The position numbers and the translations under genes are program-made. This document shows, in pieces, positions 1 through 5,153 of a DNA stretch of 5,153 bases. Position 1 is the first letter of the stretch. The number at the start of each line of letters is the position of its first letter. Source of the DNA: Roseicyclus sp. (GTDB lineage: Bacteria; Pseudomonadota; Alphaproteobacteria; Rhodobacterales; Rhodobacteraceae); NCBI GenBank assembly GCA_018401055.1, contig JAGYLB010000064.1, positions 1 to 5,153 on the forward strand. Reading direction: 5' to 3'. Below the pieces are notes generated by a model. It was given only the letters and a program-made list of their open reading frames with translations, was not told the origin of the DNA and did not search any database.

Positions 1-153
1 CGGGCAGCGATAGGCGGTCAGCGCGTCGCATTCATAGGCGCGCAATTCGGCGTCATCATGAATCACCGCAGCCGCTGGAAGGGCCGCGCGCAGCCGCTCC
101 ACGATCTTGCTTTTGCGCGATAAAATCGCTGCATCGGGCACCGGCATATCCAT
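1..153 (-). CDS. glcD: Glycolate oxidase FAD-linked subunit GlcD, N-terminal 51 residues (cut by left edge)
   Basis: GlcD is the FAD-binding subunit of the GlcDEF glycolate oxidase, which oxidises glycolate to glyoxylate and feeds electrons to the respiratory chain. The visible protein begins MDMPVPDAAI and ends ECDALTAYRCP at the window edge. I recognise the N-terminal helix (ILSRKSKIVERLRAALP) followed by VIHDDAELRAYECDALTAYR, which is typical of alphaproteobacterial GlcD just ahead of the FAD-binding PCMH domain. That domain lies outside the window. The ATG at 153-151 is supported by AGGAG at 166-162 on the minus strand, with an 8-base spacer. glcE and glcF would be expected further downstream (left), but this cannot be seen. 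The gene is divergent from the membrane-protein gene at 279 and is probably driven by the promoter at about 188-216. The family call is fairly firm; a related D-lactate or other FAD-linked oxidase is the main alternative, because only about a tenth of the protein is visible. Confidence 0.82.
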   Translation of the reverse strand, partial: MDMPVPDAAILSRKSKIVERLRAALPAAAVIHDDAELRAYECDALTAYRCP

Positions 154-176
154 GTCGCGCTCTCCTCTTCGCGTCA

Positions 177-199
177 ATTGGTAAGAAATTATAACCAAT
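177..199. promoter_or_regulatory. Candidate GntR/FadR-family operator over the glcD -10
   Basis: ATTGGT (177-182) and ACCAAT (194-199) are exact inverted repeats separated by 11 bases. On the minus strand the TATAAT -10 directly follows one arm, so a protein bound here would block RNA polymerase. TGGT/ACCA half-sites are the known signature of FadR-subfamily GntR regulators such as PdhR, LldR and GlcC. Those normally bind arms separated by about 3 bases (TTGGTnnnACCAA). Here the wider spacing reads as two overlapping boxes, each with one good and one poor half-site. No regulator gene is visible in the window. The repeat is observed; the regulator family and its effect are inference. Confidence 0.42.
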
Positions 200-216
200 A
201 ATGCCATTTGGCAACT
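188..216 (-). promoter_or_regulatory. Candidate sigma-70 promoter for glcD
   Basis: On the minus strand there is a perfect TATAAT at 193-188. The best -35 candidates are AGTTGC (216-211, 17-base spacer) and TTGCCA (214-209, 15-base spacer). Neither is ideal, so the promoter may depend on an activator or simply have a weak -35. Transcription would start near 181, giving a leader of about 28 bases that contains the AGGAG ribosome binding site of glcD. The -10 is seen directly; its use as a promoter is inferred. Confidence 0.5.
202..213. repeat. Short inverted repeat TGCCA-N2-TGGCA in the divergent control region
   Basis: Two 5-base arms, TGCCA (202-206) and TGGCA (209-213), are separated by TT. 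The element overlaps the -35 area of the glcD promoter and lies 66 bases before the ATG of the plus-strand gene. It could be a second operator serving either gene. Short arms of this kind can also arise by chance. Confidence 0.25.
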
Positions 217-278
217 GATTTAACCCTGAGACATTTCTGCGCCTTGCGAACCGGTCCCCGAACAGCGCATCAGGACGC

Positions 279-689
279 ATGGATTGGGTCAAGGTTCTTC
301 ATCTTCTCGCGGTGCTTGGCTGGATGACCGGCATCTTTGCCGTGCCCCGCGCCATCATCTTCTGGAAACGCGAATATGCCCGGCTGGGCGAATTCGGCCC
401 GACCGGCGATCTGACCATCCGAATCTACCGCTTTTCGCTCGGGCTGGGCGTCATCGCCATCGTGACCGGCCTTTGGCTGGGCTGGTTCTGGGGCTTTCCG
501 CTCTGGGTCTGGACCAAGCTGGGCGTCGTGGCCTTGCTGGCCGCCCATTACGGCTGGACCGGGCGGCTGGTCCTGCGCGCGCGGCGCGGCATCTTTACCG
601 AAAGCGATTTCTGGTTGCGGATGTTCAACGAGATCAGCGTCTTCGCCGCCATCGGCGTGCTGATCCTCGTCGTGTTCAAACCCTTCTGA
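279..689 (+). CDS. HemJ/CopD-like four-helix membrane protein
   Basis: This is a 136-residue integral inner-membrane protein with four predicted helices at about residues 4-22, 52-74, 77-98 and 115-133. Helix 1 has K5, H8, W15 and then P23-R24, matching the K-x2-H...W...PR pattern of HemJ (oxygen-independent type protoporphyrinogen IX oxidase). Helix 3 has K80 and H90, matching the HemJ K...H segment. The CopD copper-export domain family is similar in topology and is often the automatic label for such proteins. I cannot tell whether this is a functional HemJ, a heme-binding paralogue or a CopD-type protein, so no symbol is given. The ATG at 279 is the only ATG, GTG or TTG in frame after the stop at 216-218 that keeps helix 1; the next Met is residue 16, inside helix 1. 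The ribosome binding site is poor: AGGA at 272-275 leaves only 3 bases to the ATG. No good plus-strand promoter stands out upstream. The gene is divergent from glcD and converges on the gene ending at 742. Confidence 0.8.
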   Translation: MDWVKVLHLLAVLGWMTGIFAVPRAIIFWKREYARLGEFGPTGDLTIRIYRFSLGLGVIAIVTGLWLGWFWGFPLWVWTKLGVVALLAAHYGWTGRLVLRARRGIFTESDFWLRMFNEISVFAAIGVLILVVFKPF

Positions 690-696
690 AAACGGC

Positions 697-741
697 GTGC
701 GGTGGGGGGCACGTGAAGGCGCACCCTCCGCAGGCCCCACC
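697..741. terminator. Weak candidate terminator / inverted repeat between convergent genes
   Basis: GGTGGGG (701-707) and CCCCACC (735-741) form a possible 7-base-pair stem with a 27-base loop. An alternative smaller stem uses GTGCG (697-701) and CGCAC (720-724). On the minus strand the alternative stem is followed by GCC and a short TTTT (positions 692-689), a weak rho-independent pattern. On the plus strand no T tract follows. Position between two converging stop codons fits a shared transcription end. The TAG stop of the minus-strand gene abuts the outer arm. The long loop and missing strong T run keep confidence low. Confidence 0.3.
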
Positions 742-2808
742 CTACCGCCGCCCTTCGCGCAGCCAGCCCAGCACCGTCAGCGCCGCCACCAACAGCAGGA
801 ACAGCCAGGCCGCGATGACGGGTGTCACCGTCACATCGGTGGTCAGATAAGCCTCGCGGGGCGTTACCCCGATCCAGCCACGGCCCGATGCCGCGCGCCC
901 TTCGGCCACCCGGCGGATATCGGGCATCCCGTCTTCCAGGCGGAACACCGCGCCCCCCAGCGGCGCGATCGCCGGCAAAAGCCGCGCGCCCGAGGCGATC
1001 GTGTCCTCGAATTCGCGCGGCGCGGCCGGGCCAAGCGCGATCACGGTGTCCCGCTCGCCCTCGGCCAGGCGGTAAAGCCCCTGTTCGGCCCCGTCGATCT
1101 CGGCGGTAAAACGGCCCGGCGCGGTTTCTTCCAGCATCACCTCGGCCTCGGACCCGTCGGGCGCGGTCACACGCAGCGCGCCGACCGTGTCGCCCATGGT
1201 GCGCCGCGTCACGCGGATGGTCTGGCCATCGGCCTGGGCCACCAGCGCCTCTTCCTCCAGGTCGGGCTCGCCCATCATCCAATGCGCCAGCCGCCGCAGC
1301 AATTCCAACTGCGGCCCGCCGCCCTCATAGCCACGATCCCACAGCCAGGCATGATCGGATGCCAACAGCGCGACACGCCCCGCGCCGACCCGGTCGAGCA
1401 TCAGCAAGGGCGCGCCGCCATTGCCGGTCATCACCGTCTGGCCCGATTGTTCCGTCACCTCGATCTGGCGCATCCACCGGCCCCAGGGCTGATCGCTGTC
1501 CTCCAGCGGGTCATGCGCGCCCGCCAGCCCCGCCGTCACCGGATGGCGTTGGCCCAGGTCGGAAATCTCGGGCAGGAACGGCGCCTCGATCACGCGGGCG
1601 GTGGGGCGACCGGGCAGGATATCGGCCAAGGGTGTCCGGTAGAGCGACGCCGCCGAGGCATAATCCGGCCCCGCCGCCAGCAACAATGCGCCCCCGTCTT
1701 CGACATAGCGGCGGATATTGTCGATGTATTGCATCGGCAGGATGCCGCGCCGCTGGTAGCGATCAAAGATGATCAGGTCAAAATCATCGACCGAGTCCAT
1801 GAACAATTCCCGCGTCGGAAAGGCGATCAGCGACAGTTCCGTCACCGGCACCCCATCTTGCCGATCCGGTGGGCGCAGGATGGTGAAATGCACCAGGTCG
1901 ACCGACGGGTCGGATTTGAGCAGGTTGCGCCATGTGCGCTGCCCCGGATGCGGTTCGCCCGACACAAGCAGAACCGAAAGCCGGTCGCGGATGCCGTTGA
2001 TCTGCACCACGGCGGCATTGTTGCGGTCGGTCAATTCCCCCGCCGCCCCCGGGACGATGAACTGCACCACGTTCTGGCCCGCATGGTCCAGCGTCAGCGG
2101 CAATTGCAGCATCTCGTTGGTGGGCACGGTATAGGTCTGCGCCAGACCACCGTCGATGGCGATGGCGATCTCGGCCCGGCCCGACAGGCCCGTGGGCACG
2201 GCGCCCTGGTCCTCGATGCGGAGCGTCATCATCAGCTCTTCACCGATGATGCCAAAGGCAGGCGCGGTCTCGATGACGAGACGACGATCCCAGTCGCTCG
2301 CGCGCCCGGTGATCAGCGCATGCAGCGGCGCGGGCAGGTCGGGGACAAGCTGGGCATCGTGCAATTGCCCGTCGGTGACAAGGATGGCACCGGCAATCCG
2401 CGCGCGCGGTTCCTCGGCCAGCATCCGGTTCAGTTCCGCCATCAAGAGCGTGCCGGCGTTGTCGGGCGCATCCGCCACGGTCGACAGCCGCATCTCCATC
2501 CCCAGATCCGCGATCTCGGCCTCCAGCGCGGCCAGCGCCTCTGCCGTCTGGTCGGGGCGGTCGGAAATCCGCTGGCTGGCCGAAGCATCGGTGACGACCA
2601 GAACGATGTCGGTCATCGCCTCCCGGTCCTCGGATTGGAGCGAGGGGTTTAGCAGCGCCGCCAGCAGCGCCCCCGCCGCCAGCAAGCGGAAGGGCCAGCC
2701 CGAAAGCCCGCGCCAGAGCGCCAGCGCCACGACCAGCGCGGCAGCGGCGGCCAGCGCCCAGATCAGGGGCATCGGCAAAAGCGGGTCGAACAGGATCGTC
2801 TGTGCCAT
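742..2808 (-). CDS. Membrane-anchored VWA-like / glutamine amidotransferase-like protein (MoxR-operon type), 688 aa
   Basis: The function is unknown; it is recognised as the last gene of MoxR-DUF58-DUF4159 type operons in Rhodobacteraceae. Two helices (about 13-32 and 38-53) are joined by a basic loop. A VWA-like region follows, with a MIDAS-type DASAS at 74-78 and a second acidic loop VTDGQ at 144-148, which would bind a metal and a partner protein. A beta-rich segment (about 175-270) leads to a class I GATase-like alpha/beta region at about 277-512 (RLSVLLVSGE, DLIIFDRYQ, GGALLLAAGPDYAS). A second beta-rich part ends in a helix at about 661-682 with a basic tail (REGRR). The positive-inside rule places residues 54-660 in the periplasm. 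The protein has no cysteine, so a classical amidotransferase reaction is excluded. The ATG at 2808-2806 was chosen because MAQTILFDPLLPMP leads directly into helix 1 and starts one base after the upstream TAG stop (TAG-A-ATG). This suggests translational coupling, helped by a weak GGGG at 2819-2816 with 7-base spacing. An in-frame ATG at 2880 would overlap the upstream gene and add an implausible leader. Confidence 0.85.
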   Translation of the reverse strand: MAQTILFDPLLPMPLIWALAAAAALVVALALWRGLSGWPFRLLAAGALLAALLNPSLQSEDREAMTDIVLVVTDASASQRISDRPDQTAEALAALEAEIADLGMEMRLSTVADAPDNAGTLLMAELNRMLAEEPRARIAGAILVTDGQLHDAQLVPDLPAPLHALITGRASDWDRRLVIETAPAFGIIGEELMMTLRIEDQGAVPTGLSGRAEIAIAIDGGLAQTYTVPTNEMLQLPLTLDHAGQNVVQFIVPGAAGELTDRNNAAVVQINGIRDRLSVLLVSGEPHPGQRTWRNLLKSDPSVDLVHFTILRPPDRQDGVPVTELSLIAFPTRELFMDSVDDFDLIIFDRYQRRGILPMQYIDNIRRYVEDGGALLLAAGPDYASAASLYRTPLADILPGRPTARVIEAPFLPEISDLGQRHPVTAGLAGAHDPLEDSDQPWGRWMRQIEVTEQSGQTVMTGNGGAPLLMLDRVGAGRVALLASDHAWLWDRGYEGGGPQLELLRRLAHWMMGEPDLEEEALVAQADGQTIRVTRRTMGDTVGALRVTAPDGSEAEVMLEETAPGRFTAEIDGAEQGLYRLAEGERDTVIALGPAAPREFEDTIASGARLLPAIAPLGGAVFRLEDGMPDIRRVAEGRAASGRGWIGVTPREAYLTTDVTVTPVIAAWLFLLLVAALTVLGWLREGRR

Positions 2809-2809
2809 T

Positions 2810-5153
2810 CTACTGCCCCAACCGATCCAAAAGTGCGGGCACATGCACCTGGTCGGATTTGTAGTTGCCCGACAGCACATACATCACGAGGTTGATCCCG
2901 AAGCGCAGCGCGATCTCGCGCTGGCGCTCACCCGTGGCCCCGCGGCCCACCGGCAAAAGCGGCCGCCCGCTATCGTCCTGCGCCCAGGCCGCGGCCCAAT
3001 CATTGCCCCCGATCAAGACCGGCGTGACCCCGTCGTTGAGGCTGCGAAACGGCATCCCCTCCCCCGCCTCGGCAGCGGGGGGAGATGCCTCCAGCCAGAC
3101 ATCGCGGGACAGGTGGCGGCCGGGGAAATCTTGCAGCAGGTAGAAGGTGCGCGTCAGGATGTGGTCGGGCGGCACGGGTTCGAGCGGCGGAATGTCGAGC
3201 GGCGCGGCCAGCGTGCGCAGGCGCCGCCCCTCGGGCGTGCCCGAGCCGAAGCCGCCGATATGTGCGTCGCGCGTGTCGAACACGATCATGCCGCCCGAGC
3301 GCAGGTAATCGTTGAGCCGCCGGTAGGCCGCCGCGGACGGCAAGGTCTGGTCGGGGGTAACAGGCCAGTAAAGCATCGGAAAGAACGCCAGTTCATCGCG
3401 TTCCAGATCGATCCCGATGGGGGGCGAAGGTTCCACGGATGTGCGCTGGAACAGCGTGTTCGACAGGCCCTGAAGCCCCGCGCGGGAGGTCTCGTCGATT
3501 TGCGCGTCGCCCGTCAGCACATAGGCCAAGGTCACCTCTGATGTGGCGAGAAGCGCGCGTTCATCCTCGGGCGACAGGCCCTGCGACTGCACGCCTTGCG
3601 GCAAGGTCACGACCAGCGCAAGAACCGCCGCCCCGCGCGCGAGGCCAGACAAGCGACCAGCCAGCCATAGCGAGGCGATGGCGTCGATCAGCAGCAATGT
3701 CAGCGCGCCCGTAAGGAATGCCGCCATCAGGTCGGTCGGGGCGATCACGTTCATCCCCTCGACGGGAACGGCTGCGGGCCAGGATGCGGGGGCCAGCACC
3801 GTCTCGGCCGTCACGACATTGCGCGCGATCCGCCGATCGTCGGAGGCATAGAGGCCCGGCAGCAGATCGCCCGACAGCGGCGCCTCGGCCAATGTCTCGC
3901 CCGGAACGCCGGGGCGGGTGCCCGCGTCGCGCAGCGTGCCGAACCCGTCCAGCACCTGATCGGGGGTCCAGACCGTGCCTTCCAGATCAGCGGCCTCGGG
4001 CGCGGCGGGGCGTGTGGAAATCGCCAGCCGCTCCAGCATCTGCACGAACAAACCAGACAGGGGCAAAGTCGACCAATCGGCATTCGCCGTAACATGGAAC
4101 AATACCACGGTTCCCTGCCCATGGCCCGCGCGCGTCACCAGCGGCGTGCCGTCGGTCAGGGACGCAATGGTGCGCGCGGCCAGTTCCGGGTCGGGCTGGG
4201 CCATCACCTGCGCACTGATCTGAACGTCGGGCGGGATCTCCAGCCCGAAGAAGGGCGAGGTGTCGGGAAAAGGGCGCAGCTGTTTCGGCTCGCCCCAGCT
4301 CATGGCACCGCCCACGCTGCGCCCGCCCTCGCGCAGACGGACGGGCATCAGCGGCCCCGCCGCATCGCGCGCCACGTCGGAGGCCGCAAGACGCGGGCCC
4401 GCAAAACGCACCAGAAGGCCGCCACGCTCGACCCATTCGGTCAGCCCCTGATCCTCCTCGGGCGAGAGTGTCGCGATATCGGCGAGGATGATGACATCGG
4501 GGCTGGCCAACAGCATGTCGGACAGCGCGCCCTCGATCAGGTCAGCGGTGGGAGCCAGCGCCTGCCGCAGGTAGTGCAAGGGCGACAGCAGCGCCTGTTG
4601 CTCATCGCTCGCCCCGCCCGCGATCAAGGCGACCTGCCGTCGCTGCAACCCGTCATCGGTCAGCGTCACGGTGCCCGCGCCGCGCAGGCCCGCGACCTCG
4701 AACCGCGTGATGCGGTTCCTGAGTTCCGGAGGCAGGTCAAAGACGGCTTCCGTCTGTGCCGTGCCCGCCTCGAACACTGCCTCGGACCGGGCGAGATCGC
4801 GCGGGATGCCTGCGGGATCGAGGCCGTGGGCTACCACGTCAAAGCTCATGGCGACATCGTCGCCGAGCCGAGACAGGGCGGCACGCACCACTCCATCCTC
4901 GAACCGCGGCGGGGCCAGCGCCAGCACGTCGCGGTCGCCCTGGAACACCGACAGGGGCCCCAGATCGCGCAAGGCTTCGGTCAGGGCGTCGCGGCCCGGA
5001 TGGTCAAGGCCATCGGCAATCCACCAGGTTTCGAGCGGCCCCTCGAGTGCCGCGGCCCAAGCGGCGGCGGCGGTCATGTCGGGGGCATAAGGCGCGGGCG
5101 CAAGCGAGGGCAGGCGCGCGGCCCAGGCATTGGCCGATTGCAACGGCAGATCG
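2810..5153 (-). CDS. DUF4159 / BatA-type membrane protein, C-terminal 780 residues (start beyond right edge)
   Basis: The reading frame is open to the right edge (first visible residues DLPLQSANAW), so the N-terminus is missing. Relatives are roughly 900 residues with an N-terminal BatA membrane domain, which would account for the missing part. Numbering here is by visible residue. Residues 1 to about 110 look like the end of a VWA-like domain (LETWWIADGLDHPGRDAL). A GATase-like section follows (about 195-375), including DVIILADIATLSPEE and an ERGGLLVRFAG strand. A helix at about 471-498, a short basic loop (RLSGLAR) and a second hydrophobic run (about 507-519) lead to the DUF4159 domain (about 540 to the end). 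That domain is recognised by LAFFPMLYWPVT, GGMIVFDTRD, TFYLLQDFPGR and the terminal NLVMYVLSGNYKSDQVHVPALL. Topology puts both large domains in the periplasm. The visible part has no cysteine. It is followed after one base by the 688-residue gene, so both are one transcript. MoxR and DUF58 genes are expected upstream. The role is unknown; MoxR-VWA systems are generally linked to protein-complex maturation and envelope stress. Confidence 0.85.
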   Translation of the reverse strand, partial: DLPLQSANAWAARLPSLAPAPYAPDMTAAAAWAAALEGPLETWWIADGLDHPGRDALTEALRDLGPLSVFQGDRDVLALAPPRFEDGVVRAALSRLGDDVAMSFDVVAHGLDPAGIPRDLARSEAVFEAGTAQTEAVFDLPPELRNRITRFEVAGLRGAGTVTLTDDGLQRRQVALIAGGASDEQQALLSPLHYLRQALAPTADLIEGALSDMLLASPDVIILADIATLSPEEDQGLTEWVERGGLLVRFAGPRLAASDVARDAAGPLMPVRLREGGRSVGGAMSWGEPKQLRPFPDTSPFFGLEIPPDVQISAQVMAQPDPELAARTIASLTDGTPLVTRAGHGQGTVVLFHVTANADWSTLPLSGLFVQMLERLAISTRPAAPEAADLEGTVWTPDQVLDGFGTLRDAGTRPGVPGETLAEAPLSGDLLPGLYASDDRRIARNVVTAETVLAPASWPAAVPVEGMNVIAPTDLMAAFLTGALTLLLIDAIASLWLAGRLSGLARGAAVLALVVTLPQGVQSQGLSPEDERALLATSEVTLAYVLTGDAQIDETSRAGLQGLSNTLFQRTSVEPSPPIGIDLERDELAFFPMLYWPVTPDQTLPSAAAYRRLNDYLRSGGMIVFDTRDAHIGGFGSGTPEGRRLRTLAAPLDIPPLEPVPPDHILTRTFYLLQDFPGRHLSRDVWLEASPPAAEAGEGMPFRSLNDGVTPVLIGGNDWAAAWAQDDSGRPLLPVGRGATGERQREIALRFGINLVMYVLSGNYKSDQVHVPALLDRLGQ

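Noticed and set aside
231..236. Plus-strand promoter with TTGGCA (208-213) and a 17-base spacer
   Set aside because: The hexamer at the -10 position (ACATTT) matches TATAAT very poorly, so I do not annotate it even though the -35 is good.
56..292. A 78-codon minus-strand frame crossing the glcD control region
   Set aside because: It covers the AT-rich intergenic region and overlaps glcD in another frame. It has no family resemblance and would run through the promoter and operator.
270..740. A 156-codon open frame on the minus strand
   Set aside because: It is antisense to the HemJ/CopD-like gene. Its product is a charged, Asp/Gly/Ala/Pro-rich string, whereas the plus-strand frame gives a coherent four-helix protein with family motifs.
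697..2652. A 651-codon open frame on the plus strand
   Set aside because: It lies antisense to the 688-residue gene. Its translation is rich in R, G, H, P and Q with no recognisable domain, as expected for the complement of a GC-rich gene.
2809..2880. Upstream ATG at 2880 as the start of the 688-residue protein
   Set aside because: It would add 24 residues with Cys and Trp unlike the rest and overlap the DUF4159 gene by about 70 bases. The ATG at 2808 starts immediately after the upstream stop and leads straight into helix 1.
2156..3541. A 461-codon open frame on the plus strand
   Set aside because: It runs antisense across the junction of the two minus-strand genes, with low-complexity Ser/Ala/Arg composition and no family signal.
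5141..5143. TTG at 5143 as the true start of the DUF4159 protein
   Set aside because: The frame stays open to the edge (residues DLP before it) and the family has an N-terminal BatA membrane domain that is absent here, so this is an internal leucine.

Overview
The window is GC-rich DNA with dense, strongly codon-biased genes. Its protein families look like an alphaproteobacterium of the Rhodobacteraceae type (Roseobacter/Rhodobacter relatives). This placement rests on recognising the GlcD N-terminus, the HemJ/CopD-like protein and the DUF4159/VWA membrane-protein pair. It does not come from a database search.

Layout, left to right. (1) Positions 1-153, minus strand: the first 51 codons of glcD, the FAD-linked subunit of glycolate oxidase, running off the left edge. 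(2) Positions 154-278: a divergent control region that is AT-rich against its surroundings. It has a perfect TATAAT for glcD placed between the arms of an ATTGGT/ACCAAT inverted repeat, and a second TGCCA/TGGCA inverted repeat beside it. (3) Positions 279-689, plus strand: a small four-helix membrane protein of the HemJ/CopD type. (4) Positions 690-741: a short gap between converging genes, with a GGTGGGG/CCCCACC inverted repeat. (5) Positions 742-2808, minus strand: a 688-residue membrane-anchored protein with a VWA-like domain and a glutamine-amidotransferase-like fold region. (6) Positions 2810-5153, minus strand: the C-terminal 780 residues of a larger DUF4159 protein whose start lies beyond the right edge.

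The two large minus-strand genes are one transcription unit. The DUF4159 gene comes first and the 688-residue gene follows after a single base. In this bacterial group such pairs usually close a MoxR ATPase - DUF58 - BatA/DUF4159 - VWA/GATase-like operon, so moxR and the DUF58 gene are expected just beyond position 5153. Predicted topology puts most of both proteins in the periplasm. Neither has a single cysteine in the visible sequence, so their amidotransferase-like regions cannot use the usual Cys nucleophile. Their biochemical function is unknown. This pair is the least understood part of the window. The rest is ordinary chromosomal gene content: I see no mobile element, CRISPR array, tRNA or rRNA.
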